64,000 nt of DNA from Rhopalosiphum padi. Taxonomy: Eukaryota; Arthropoda; Insecta; Hemiptera; Aphididae. The notes beneath the pieces are model-generated. The model made no database searches and was not told where the DNA came from. It worked only from the letters and a program-made list of their open reading frames with translations. Position numbers and translations under genes: made by a program. Location: positions 41,639,858-41,703,857 of the forward strand of contig NC_083598.1 in assembly GCF_020882245.1 (NCBI RefSeq). The letters are read 5' to 3'. Positions 41,501 to 52,299 of the stretch are shown in pieces; the stretch's first letter is position 1; every line of letters starts with the position of its first letter.

Positions 41501-44500
41501 GAATCGTTGTCAGATGTCGACATTAGTTCTGAATCAGATTCTGTTGAACAAATTAATAACCCATCTTTAAGTTCTTCGTCAGAAAAATCAAATTTAAATA
41601 TTGATCAATCTGATAGAGAAGCAAAATCACATTCAGATGAAGTATTCAGTCATGAAATCAAACCAGAAGTAACTTATAGTGTGTCAACAGAAACTGAATT
41701 TGAAGTAAAAACTGAGTCGGCAATTAAAGAGAATTCTAAACCTGCAGAAAGTTCTGAATCATTACTTGATATTAATTTGAATGATCCAGAAGAAACCACT
41801 GTAGTTCCATCGATAACCGAAAACTGGTTGACTACTACTATATCTAGTATTCCAAGCATTCCTAAATTACCTAGTGACCTGGAAGTAACTGAAAAGGAAA
41901 ATGGATCTATGGAAGACAAAATAAAAACAGAAGTTTTAGGTTTTGAGCAAATGGAATTGAAATCTGAAAATAAATCTACTATCATTGATTTAATATCAGG
42001 ATCCCAAACTAATAGTCCAGTTGAAGAAATAACCGAAATGCCAGAAATAACTATTTTAGATAACGTAAAAGATTTATCAGGTGTAGTAACAGTTTCAACC
42101 ATAGATGCAAGTTCAACTATCAAGGAAAATATGAATATATCTATGAAAGAATTGGAAAATATTACAAATGAACATGTTACTGAATATATTGACATGACCA
42201 CTATGCCTTCAACAATAGATCAAGAATTAATTAAGCCATTGCATAGTTCAGCAGATCCAAATTCTTTAGAAAAAAAACATTCAGATGATTTGATAACTTT
42301 AGAAAAAACTAGTATACCAGACCCTACTAAAAAATTACAGTCTTTAACATCCCTGGAAGATCAGATGACTAATTCCGCTCATGTTGAAGTTTTAAGTACA
42401 TCTACTGAAAGTAATATAGACAATTTCAACGAAAACAGTTCACCTGATGAACAAGATGCGATTGATCAAATTATAACACACTCAAGTGAATCAAGCTTAT
42501 CATCAGATGTTGTTGTTGATGAAAATGACAATATGAGTGCATTAGATTTATACCAAAAACCAGAATCAAAGAAAAAAGACAAGAAAACTTCCAAAAATCC
42601 TGAATTTTATTTATCTGATACTGGATTTACAAAAAGAAACAAAACAAAAACAGATAAAGAAAACAAAAAAAATAATAAATCTGATGTCATGGAAATGATG
42701 CCAGAATTATTTAATCCCAATAAATGTGAAGAAGGACAATTCCAATGTATAAATGGTACAACCAAAGATGGTTCATATTGTATAAAAATGTCTTCAAGAT
42801 GTGACACAAATAAAGATTGTACTGATAACTCAGATGAAAATGACTGTGTTGAAAATGCTTGTTCTGGAAATTTCCAGGTAATAAAAGTTTAATTATTAAT
42901 TAAATATTTAATTTTTTAAATAATCAATATTATTTTTTATCAGTGTAAAAGTGGAGAGTGTTTACAAAGAAATCTAGTCTGCAATAATATAATGGAATGT
43001 GAAGATGGCAGTGATGAACAATCTTGTGGTTTGTGTACAATTTTTATATATATATATATAATATATGCGTTGGTTAAATTGATACAATTAATTAGGAGCT
43101 CAATCCAACGATTTAAAAACTGTGTTCCAAGCGCATAATTTCCCCATCCCCCCCATCGCCGAACTTATATTATAATTACCACTATTCTGCTACACAGATA
43201 TTTAAAAACCAAATATAATATATTTTGATAATTTTACATACATAATTTATTTAATATACTAAATAAATAACAAAATTAATAATATTATTGTTTTTGATAT
43301 TAAAAATCATAAAATTAGTATACAATTGATGTAAATTGAAATCCACATTTAAATAAAAATTATTTTGGACAAAGTTTGTGTCGTCCCTTGTTCCAGTAAA
43401 AAAAATATAGTTGGGGTGCGCGAAAAAAAAATTAATAAATATTAGAGGAGCTCCATCCCCACACTCCATTTCGAGCACTGTATGTATATATATATATATT
43501 TTTTTTAACTAGGTATTTATAAAGTTATGCTAAAATATATTAATATGGTATTGTTCGTATAATAGATTTATGGAAGTGTGCCAATGATGAAAAACAATGT
43601 AATGGTGGTCAATGTTTACCAGAATCATATTTTTGTGATGGAAAATCTGATTGTAATGACCATTCAGATGAGCTACAATGCAATAGTAATATTATTTATT
43701 ATATAAATGTGAAAACAAATACTAAATTATGACATTTATTTAATTTTTTATCATAGGTACTTGTAATGGGTATCAATGTTCTAACAGTTATTGCATATCG
43801 AGTACTTTACGGTGCAATGGAGTAAATGATTGTTCTGAAGGAGAGGACGAACAAAATTGTGGTATGTATAAATTATAATAGTAATTATGTAGACTTGTTA
43901 CTAGTTCCTGTATTATTTATAATAAACTTGAAAAATAATTGGAATTACAGTTAAGTAATAATTAAGAACAACTTAATTATCTATATGATGTAAATGTGTA
44001 TATAATATTCAAAAACTATTTTAAATGATATAATGTTAGTTATGGGTAACCGTTGTGTTTCCCATTGTCACAAATGTTTATAATCAAAAAAATGTTAGAA
44101 TTACAAATGAAATAAATAACATACCGTGGTTTATTTTTAGAATGTAATTCCAATGAATTTAAATGTAATACGGGCTCTGAATGTATTCCAAAAACTCAAG
44201 TTTGTGACAATGTACCACAGTGTACAGACCAAAGTGATGAATGGCAGTGTGTTCAACTTGATGGTGTTCAACTTTTTGCTAAGTATGTATTGAATAGATT
44301 TTTATTTTATTTTTCATTTATTTATAATATTTAAATAATTTTTGTTAATTAATAGAAAAGAAAGCGAAATTGCTATGAAGGTGTGCAGTAATGAATGGTC
44401 AGAAACTTGGAGCAATTTTGTGTGTCAAAGTCTTGGATTTACTGAAACAAAAACAACAAATTTCCGACCAAATGAAAACTCTACTGAAAACTTAGTAGGC

Positions 44501-47216
44501 TATCTTAAGTTGAAAGAAAATTCGACTTTAAATAATTCTAAGAGTTTAACAGAATACCTTGAAGTAGCTTCGACGTCTTGTGAGACTGTGGAAATTAAAT
44601 GTTCTTCTAAGCACTGTAAGACTTAATTTTGCATTTGTTTAATTTTTTATTGAAATGTTTCCTTAATGTTTCAGTGTGTGGAGATTTTGGAGGTAAAGAT
44701 CCACTATCAATGGAAATATGGCCTTCCGTTGTCTACCTTCATAACACAAAAACCCATAAATCGTGTACATCTAGTCTTGTAAAACGGAATTGGATATTAT
44801 CGTCTTATAGTTGTGTACATTCCACGTTAGTACATATTTTTATCAAAACTAATACAAATTAATGACAATTATTTAATCTAAAATATTGTATTATTCTTAT
44901 TTTAGTGATGAATCTTTATCGCCTGAACAATGGGAAGCAATTTCAAGCAAATCTCGTGTAGCCAATGAACAGAACTTAACAAAAAGATCAGTTTCTAGGA
45001 TAATTAGTCACCCTGGAGTGAAATTCGAAAAATTACGCTATTTCAATGACTCAGTATTAGTAGAACTTAGCACACCATATGATTTATCAGAAGAAGTCAA
45101 TACAATTTGTCTACCTGAAAAAGTTGTTGATAACAAACAACCATGTGTCACTGCCAGTTGGTCTTATGAGTCTCCAGGAGGTATGTCTTGTGTATAACTA
45201 TGTTAATTGTAATTAATAAGTTGTAGATAAAAATAAATATAATAAATATAAAAATATGTTCTTAATTATATAGTCCTGTTTGTATTCTACATATTCATTT
45301 TTATAATTACAGTTTTCAAACAGTTTTCACGTTATTTATCCGAACCATTAATGCAAACAGATTTGTGTAACTCAACAAAACACTTTAATGGTTTCCTGAC
45401 AGAACAAGAAATTTGTGTTGCTTCGGGAGAAATGGAAGCCAGTAATGTAAGTGTTATAATTTTAATTTATAAATAACATTCATATACAAACATTTAACAA
45501 TAGATACCTGGTACAATGTTTTTGGTAAAAATATTAAATTGACGTGTATTGATTGTATATTATATAATCTACCTATATATTTCAAAGTTATGCAAATGTG
45601 ATGTGTCAAAAGGTAAAATGTATGGTGTAATAACATTAATAACTTAGTACAGTATTCAACTCAAACATTTGAGATAGTCAAAAATTAACATACAATTATA
45701 GTTAGTGTATCATACAGTGGCGGATACAAGGGAGGGGTAAAAGGGTAAATACCCCCCTCCCTTGAGCTTATTATATTTAAATTTTATAAATTTATAAAAG
45801 TATAAAAATGTTGTCATTGATACCAGTTTGTAAGAATAAATTCTAAATGGTGAATATTAATAAGTAATTAATGTTTATATTAATAAGTATGTTATTAAGT
45901 AGGTATGAATAGTATCTGATGGATATATTTTAATTACCCCCCCCCCCCCCCCCCACCACCACCACAACTTGATGAATTTCTGGATCCGCCCCTGGTATCA
46001 TACTATATTACTGTATGGGTTGTAAAAAATATATTTAATTTAACCAAACCATTCATGAACTGCTTATTATAATAGTAGCTTGGTATAATTTATTATTATG
46101 AACATTTAGTTTTCAAGTATTAAAAGACAGATTTTTATCATTTTAATATTATCAATATTGTTGTAATATTTGTATAAAAAAAAAAATTGAAATACGTTTA
46201 ATCTAATAAAATATTATAGATAAATAAATAAATTAAAATGCAATCAAGATTACCTATAATAAGAAATTTTATATAGTTACTTATTTGTAAAAATACATTT
46301 CCGTTTATAATTAAATTAAAAGAATGAGGTTGTCACAAATATAAATTATAATTCAGATTTAATTTACTACAACTGTATAGTTTATTTTTATTTCTCAAAT
46401 AAAATACAGGTATTGAATATTGATTAAATGGTTTTGTTTAGTCAATATCTTTTTTTTAAATAATTAATATTACATACAAATATTAATTTAACAAGTGACA
46501 TAAAAATAAAACAATAAAATACAACAGAACCTTTATCAATTTTATATTATATCATCATCATTCATTTTTATTGATTAATTAATTAAAATATGAACTAAAA
46601 GTATCTAAATGCTAATTAAATTGTTTAAAAAAATGTATAATAAAATTACCTCTGTTTCAATAAACTCATGAATTTTTTTTTAAATCCAAACATCTGTAGT
46701 ATCTAAATACTATTTATAATAATATGATGTGTACATTTACGATTAAACCTCTTAGTTTTATTTATAAAACTGAGTTGTAAATTATGTATTTTATTAAATT
46801 ATATCACGTGAACAAAAATCTTTTAAATGACAATATTTTGTGTGTCAGCCATTAAATTTATCAAAAACATGTTTATTTTTAAATAGGTATATTTACCAAT
46901 GTAATTTTGTTATTTATAAATTTATAATTCATCTACACGGGCCATTGTAACATGGCCCATTGATAAATGAATCAAACAAGATTTGTCGTAGACTAATTGA
47001 TTTTTTGTTGTTGTTGTTATTTAATTATATATTGTTGTTATTTTACAGATGGAAATTGGATCACCATTAATGTGTTTGGCAGAGAATGGATTGTGGCAGG
47101 TACAAGGCATGCTCAGTTACCGAGGTGGTTACGGCCGATCATCAAAACCATCGCTTTACAACGCAATTTTAGAATCTGTACCATGGATAGAGAACACAAT
47201 AGCATTTGGTGTATAA
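38517..47216 (+). CDS. Type II membrane pseudoprotease: SEA, EGF, LDLa x5, SRCR, inactive trypsin domain
   Basis: Seventeen coding exons: 38517-38718, 38957-39239, 39321-39448, 39502-39788, 39847-39923, 39996-40168, 40245-40382, 40449-42877, 42944-43028, 43566-43685, 43757-43861, 44141-44282, 44356-44615, 44675-44825, 44906-45180, 45313-45446, 47049-47216. Every junction is GT/AG, and the phases close to 5157 nt (1718 residues plus stop). Domains by residue: cytoplasmic 1-181 with a KKKK patch and an NPSF motif; transmembrane helix about 183-203; SEA about 268-383; EGF-like 384-429 with six Cys; acidic stalk about 430-1185; five LDLa about 1189-1380; SRCR-like about 1381-1475; trypsin fold about 1477-1718. 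The order recalls enteropeptidase- and corin-type transmembrane serine proteases, but no CUB, MAM or frizzled domain is seen and two catalytic residues are lost. It should sit at the cell surface with its C-terminus outside, acting in binding or scaffolding rather than cleavage. Exact orthology is not known to me. Confidence 0.9.
39502..40382 (+). other. Domain segment: SEA domain with autocleavage motif, then EGF-like module
   Basis: These four exons cover residues 205-429. The SEA domain begins with GEIVIDNMQFTPDL and contains S-S-G-S-V-V-A at residues 326-332. Known SEA domains of mucins and membrane proteases cleave themselves between G and S of a G-S-V-V-type motif, so cleavage at 328/329 is expected if the fold is intact. 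The chains would stay associated. The following exon encodes C389-C396-C400-C411-C413-C426, a standard EGF-like spacing. It ends in a phase-1 donor like the EGF and LDLa exons of other mosaic proteins. Confidence 0.8.
40784..41431 (+). repeat. In-frame 36-bp minisatellite: 18 units of a 12-residue acidic repeat
   Basis: There are eighteen uninterrupted units of 12 codons, with consensus E-V-K-A/S-E-P-E/Q-P-x-x-x-P/S where the variable part is mostly SSE, TSE, GLV, NSE or SLI. Looser copies extend upstream to about 40520. Units 3-4 (40856-40927) and 5-6 (40928-40999) differ at only two of 72 bases, a recent duplication. The repeat gives an extended, strongly negative Pro/Glu/Lys stalk between the SEA/EGF part and the LDLa array. 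The antisense strand is open here only because of the repeat's codon usage. Confidence 0.95.
41432..42724 (+). other. Low-complexity Ser/Glu/Thr-rich stalk, remainder of the large exon
   Basis: Non-repetitive coding sequence (residues about 758-1188) is rich in Ser, Glu, Asp, Thr, Ile and Lys and poor in Cys, with many possible O-glycosylation and phospho-acceptor residues. It ends in a Lys-rich patch before the first LDLa cysteine. It is predicted to be disordered. No domain is recognised. Confidence 0.7.
42725..44258 (+). other. Domain segment: five LDL-receptor class A repeats
   Basis: Each repeat has six Cys and the acidic calcium-binding end motif: C-TDNSDEND-C, C-EDGSDEQS-C, C-NDHSDELQ-C, C-SEGEDEQN-C and C-TDQSDEWQ-C. 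The first lies at the end of the large exon (from C1189). The second is split by an intron after Q1239. Repeats 3, 4 and 5 each occupy their own exon, starting in phase 1 (repeats 3 and 4 phase 1-1). The calcium ligands look intact, so these repeats probably fold and bind a ligand even though the protease domain is dead. Confidence 0.9.
43380..43480. mobile_element. hAT-like right terminus fragment inside an intron
   Basis: The intron between exons 9 and 10 contains sequence ending CACTCCATTTCGAGCACTG. In reverse complement this starts CAGTGCTCGAAATGGAGTG, a hAT-style terminus. No matching left end or 8-bp duplication is obvious in the 537-base intron. A (TA)n run lies near the start of the intron (about 43045-43060). 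Confidence 0.4.
44259..47216 (+). other. Domain segment: SRCR-like domain and catalytically dead trypsin fold
   Basis: The SRCR-like part shows the family pattern VCSNEWSETWSNFVCQSLGF. The trypsin-like part begins LCGDFGGKDP, where active relatives have C-G then R-IVGG, so no activation cleavage site is visible. WILSSYSCV replaces the WVLTAAHC box, so the catalytic His is Ser. YFNDSVLVEL keeps the Asp. MEIGSPLMC replaces GDSGGPLVC, so the catalytic Ser is Ile, and the Cys usually four residues before it is missing. The core Cys pairs and Trp/Leu framework are otherwise kept, which indicates a selected pseudoenzyme rather than a decayed gene. Confidence 0.85.
45715..45994. mobile_element. hAT-type MITE in the last intron, with 8-bp target duplication
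   Basis: The left end is CAGTGGCGGATACA and the right end in reverse complement is CAGGGGCGGATCCA, two mismatches in 14. The element is flanked by a perfect 8-bp duplication GTATCATA at 45707-45714 and 45995-46002, as expected for hAT transposition. The 280-bp interior is noncoding and includes an 18-base C run (45937-45954). It lies wholly within the 1.6-kb last intron and does not touch splice sites. Confidence 0.9.
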
Positions 47217-48120
47217 CATGTTGTCTCAGCCAATTACCCACTGCGGGACCAAATGATTAATATTATAAAAGTATTTAATAATAATAATGAAACGACGACC
47301 GCTATATTATTATCATCTATAGTGTCGTAATTTATACTTTTTTTTTAAATGGGATATTATATTATATTTATATAATATAATGTTTTTGATTTTTTAAGTA
47401 TCTACATTAAATTTTTTTTTTTTTTACTTACGTTTTAAGAGAAATTACTCATTTAAACTTATCTAATTTTACGGTATATTATGTATACAGTTAATTAATA
47501 TTTTAATTCATAGGCTTTTATAATACGGCATGTTTTTGACACGAGTATACAGCGAGTTGCCATATAGAAATATTATTCATGTCTGTAAAATATTATCCGT
47601 CCATTTATTATTATTATTATTATTTTGTATTTTATTATTAACCAGTATAATAATATATACGAACATGTTCCTTCGGTCGACCGTTTACATTGTTTCGTGT
47701 GTTGGACACGCGATCATATTATAAGCTTCATTAGTTTCGTTTAAACGACTGTATGTCAGTTGTACAACGGTCTCATCAACGTAAACGCTCGTTAAATCCA
47801 AAATTATATCTTTTATACTTGTTTGTAATTATTATAAAATTTTTGTAGTTGTGCTCAAGAATATTATATTTTAATATATTATTATTTTATAACTTTATAA
47901 GTGATGTGATTTGTTTTAAAGTTTGATACACTTTGATGTATCAACATTTATATGTATATATTATATGTATAATCATAAAATAATACATATTAATATATTA
48001 TACAGAACTACCAATATCAGTTAGATTTTTCTATAAAAATATACTCAATATTAAAATTAAATAAATATATTGTATTAATTGTATGATTTTAAATAAAATA
48101 AAGTTGATTTACATACTAGC
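47217..48120 (+). other. Probable 3' UTR and polyadenylation region
   Basis: The stop at 47214-47216 is followed by about 880 AT-rich bases without another recognisable coding sequence. Overlapping AATAAA signals at 48092-48097 and 48097-48102 precede a T-rich stretch and are the best candidate polyadenylation site. Earlier sites cannot be excluded. Confidence 0.45.
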
Positions 48121-48413
48121 TATTTGCTTTATTCATTTTTATTGAATTATTTAATGTAACTATGTAAGTATTTGATATTTTTTTTTATTATATTCATGAT
48201 ATTGGTTATAAGATTATTATATACTTAGGCAAAACGAACGATTAACCTAAACAATTTTCTAAAAGGACTGCCCCCGTCATCCTCCCAATCAAAAATTGGT
48301 GATTCGCTTGTTAAATTCTACCATTTATAATAAGGCTGTGTCTATTAAAGCTGGTGCCCGGTATGCTAGTGATAGTATGAAAACAGCTATATTATCATTA
48401 AAGTCATAGTGGC

Positions 48414-48678
48414 CAAGCGCGTAGCCAGGAATTTCAAAATGGGGAGGGAGGTGTTATTCGAAATTAATTAACAAAATTGTACGTATACAATTAATAACTT
48501 TACGTATACATTATTGTACAAACGCATTACGTGAATAGATAATGGTTCATGAGAAAAAATTTATAAAAATTATTATTACCTATTAATAAAAAAAAAGTTT
48601 AAAGCAATGAGTATACCTCGGCTGAAGTGGGGGGGGGTTGTTACTGCACCTGTAACACTCTCTCTAGCTACACACCTG
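48414..48678. mobile_element. Diverged hAT-type MITE
   Basis: The left end CAAGCGCGTAGCCAGG pairs with a right end that in reverse complement reads CAGGTGTGTAGCTAGA, about 11 of 16 identical and mostly transitions. The flanks ATAGTGGC and ATACTGAC match at 6 of 8 positions, which fits an old 8-bp duplication. The interior is noncoding and includes short G runs. Confidence 0.6.
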
Positions 48679-48951
48679 ATACTGACTATAGTGTGGACTC
48701 GCTTTTATGATATGTAAATATGTATAATATATTTTAATTTCTAATTAATGGCCGTAGAGCGTAGAGACCAGAGGCATATCAAACTATATAAGTTGATTTC
48801 AACAAGGAACCTACGCGAATGATATGATATAAATGATTGTGCATCTTACATGGATACAGCGCGTAATATTCAAGTAACTGACAGCACGTGATCAAGACTC
48901 GTTTCACCACTATGAAATACTACATTGAACAATTAATTAAACAGTTCGATG

Positions 48952-50467
48952 CAGGGCCGTATTGCGGTTTGGTGGCGCCCCTGGCAAATCACTGCATTTG
49001 CGCCCCCCTCTTCCCAAATTAAAAATTTGCATTAGTTTAAAAAAATCATTTGAAATATATAAAATATAAAAAAAAAAAATATATAAATTCTATATATTAT
49101 ATTATTATATATGAAAGTGTTTTTTCCTCATCAATATTTTTTATTATCAAATCAAGTGAAAATTTTCTAATTACTTACGCATTAAATACTCTTTAATATA
49201 GCTTAAATTAAGGCAACTGGCGCCGATGCCATTTTGTCCTCAAAAAAACACTCTGCGGGAATAACAATACCGCCTTCTAGAATCAACCAAATTTCATAAA
49301 ATTTTTTTAATTGCTAGAGAGAAATATTCTACAGCCCGCATCGATCTCTGTTTTTCAATATTTTATTAAAAATACGACAATTTTACGCTTTTTTTTACAA
49401 ATTATTTTATACCGCGATTATTTGAAATCAAATAAAAAATTGGAGGTCGATGTGGCCTGTAGAAAGTCTTATTCTATCAGATAAAAAAAGAGATCTAAAT
49501 CCCACAATTCTACGAGGCTTGAAAGTTATTCCTGTGAAGTCATTTTTGTTTATATAATACATCGTACCATCCTCCCAAAAATAGGTAAGTGGCAGTAGAT
49601 TATAGAAAATGTATTATAATTGTGGTAGTAACTAAAATATGAAATTTAATTTTCAAGTTCGATAAAATTGTTGATATTTTGGAAAACCGGCACCGAGACT
49701 CTTAGTTCGTACGAGTACGATTGCTTAAAAGCTAGAATTATGAATTACCATAATATTGTACTCACGTAAATTTTACGTCTAAGAAACTACGTCGATACTC
49801 GGCAGCAATTCAACAGAAAATAAAACCGTTGTAATTCGAGTGTCTTGTTCTTTATATATCTTTGTTATAGTAGACAATAATAATTTGTTGACGGACGACG
49901 GTTTTATTTAAAGAAAAAATATTATAATAAGGCGATAGCGATAAGTCGATAATACGACTGGCCCGACGACCGACATCAAAAAACAATAATACTATTTTAA
50001 GAATTACGTAGTTCACCGTTTTTTAATAGAAGTTTAAATAAACATTTTGCTAATGCCTAATATCTGAATAACAGGAAACGTACATTTTGGATACCTACAG
50101 ACCGTACAGTAGTTAATAGTTATGCTATAAATACGTACATACCTTATCTATTTTATGAGAATATGTTTTGCATATCAATATTAAATCATATTACGTATAA
50201 AATATAATACAAATACTCTATCCAGCCTAAGAACGAATCGGGCGGCGGACAAAAATCGGTCGAAACTCGCGCATTAACATAAATAATTCTTGTATAATAA
50301 AAATAGATCGAGGGTCTTCTATAATAAGTCATTAAAATAAATATACATTTTTCAAATATTATGTGAAAAATATTACATAAGTAGTATTGAAATTTGCGCC
50401 CCTCTTAGAATTCTTTGAATTGCGCCCCTGGCCCATGCCCTCTTGCCCTGCTCTGAATACGGCCCTG
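48952..50467. mobile_element. 1.5-kb nonautonomous hAT element with perfect 8-bp target duplication
   Basis: Terminal inverted repeats CAGGGCCGTATT (left) and AATACGGCCCTG (right) are perfect for 12 bases. The target duplication GTTCGATG is exact at 48944-48951 and 50468-50475. GGGGCGC-type words recur just inside both ends. The 1516-bp interior has no long open frame and no recognisable transposase fragment, so it should depend on a related active hAT for movement. The intact duplication suggests a fairly recent insertion. Confidence 0.9.
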
Positions 50468-50475
50468 GTTCGATG

Positions 50476-51144
50476 GTCGATTAAAGATCGAGATTCGTGA
50501 TTGAAATTTCGCATGTCCGTGCGTGGTGTGTACCAAAAACGAAAATCGATTTTGATTTTGTCGAAAACCAAATGTACGTAAAAATATTATATCTATCTAC
50601 CCGATTATTAGATTCAGTGTAATAGTTTGTATTCATTAACCATCTGTGTTTAATGCAATAAAGTAAACGATATTGAATATTGAAATATTTTTATAGATCA
50701 TTTAGATCATAAAAAAAATAGAGACATAAATTCAAATCCTATTTAATTTTCTTTTCAATACAGTGTTTAAAATATAATTTACTATACCTATATGAATAAA
50801 TTATTTATGTACTTAATATAAAAAGGGAAAGCTTCGAGGTTTTTTTAAATGGTATACTTATATGTACATATAAATTACCTATATAACAATGAGCTACCTA
50901 TTAACTCACTAAAAGTTCGTTTACACAATATTTTCACATATTTCATATTTGTAATTCCATTACTTCCAGCTATATCAGCTATATATTATATATAGCTATA
51001 GCAATTTAATTCCAAAATTTTGAAAACTAAAATAACTTTATCTTACGTATTATTTTTATTGTTATAAGTACCAATTATATAGGTAATTAAATAATATTGC
51101 TCTACTTACTATATTATTATGAAATCTATAAATTATAATATTAA
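50476..51144. other. AT-rich spacer between hAT insertions
   Basis: No gene or repeat is recognised. Confidence 0.5.
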
Positions 51145-51449
51145 CAGTGGCGTAGTTACCTACCGGCTACCACAAAGGCAACGGAAGCAGTTGCCTCGAG
51201 GCGCAAAATAACAAATAAAATAATATTGGTTTTATGACTTGTGTAATCGTAAATTTATTTATTTTTAACTTGAAACAAAATGTTTAATGTGATATAAGTG
51301 TGGATTGGGTTAATCTTATAAAAAAAAAAAACATAAATTTAGTCAAAGCAATGTTTTAATGACAAAGGTCAAAGAGTCTAATTTATATTAGATAGAGTGA
51401 AAAATATATTTTGTTTCAGGGCGCTGACGATGGTATATCTACACAACTG
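51145..51449. mobile_element. hAT-type MITE (305 bp)
   Basis: The left end CAGTGGCGTAGTTACC pairs with a right end that in reverse complement reads CAGTTGTGTAGATATA. The flanking octamers AATATTAA (51137-51144) and AATACTAA (51450-51457) differ at one position. The interior is noncoding. It is related in terminal style to the elements at 48414 and 45715 but not obviously the same family. Confidence 0.75.
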
Positions 51450-52299
51450 AATACTAATTATTTTATATAATTAAATAATTACATATAAATAAAAAATAAA
51501 GAATTGGAAGAGTGTATAATATAAAATAAGAAACAACAAAAATTATATTTTATAAAACATTACCATCATATCTTTACCAATTACCGAGTAACCATCATGG
51601 ACATTTTTAGCAGAGGAAGGCGCATTAAAATGAAACAAAAATGTTTATAATTATAATATATAATGTATACTTATATGTATAAATGTATATAAAGTAGGTA
51701 ATTTAAACAAGAAAAAAATGTTGTTTTTAACAAAACAATCTGAACAACTAGTGCTATAATATACAGTATTAGTATACACCTACACAACTTCCCGTAGGTA
51801 CGTAATATATATCCATTACTAAATGATTAAATATATGATTAGCACAGGTTTACATTATGATACGTATAATCATTAATTATACTATTATAGAATAGAGTAA
51901 AATAGTAAAATATTAAATTAGTCTATTCATCTATAACGTATAATATAATATGAATATAAGTAGGTATATTAATATCATAGACATGCGTTGGCTTTATGGT
52001 TGGAGTGTACGTGTACCTATAATATGGCTAATACTCCTCAAAAATATAAAATATTGCGTTAAAAATAATTATAATTATATTATAATATATTAAAATATTT
52101 TATATTTACAAGATTAAAAACATTTTTTAATGGCACATATATTATATTATATTCATAACATGAATATGTGTGATATCATATTATAGTGCCTATAATTTTA
52201 CAAGGATGTAAGACGAATAGGTTTATACTAACTATTGTAGTATTGTATATGTTTTCATAGAACGCGGTATGAACTACTACACACTATCACAGATACCTA

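Noticed and set aside
40507..41523. 338-codon minus-strand Gly/Ser-repeat frame
   Set aside because: It is the antisense shadow of the 36-bp coding repeat. The plus strand joins in phase with 16 other exons, while the minus frame has no splice or domain support.
41674..42201. 175-codon minus-strand frame
   Set aside because: It is antisense to the stalk part of the large exon, with no independent support.
46997..47260. 87-codon frame over the last exon
   Set aside because: It is the wrong frame. The phase-0 exon from 47049 reads MEIGSPLMC, continues the protease-like domain and ends at TAA 47214-47216.
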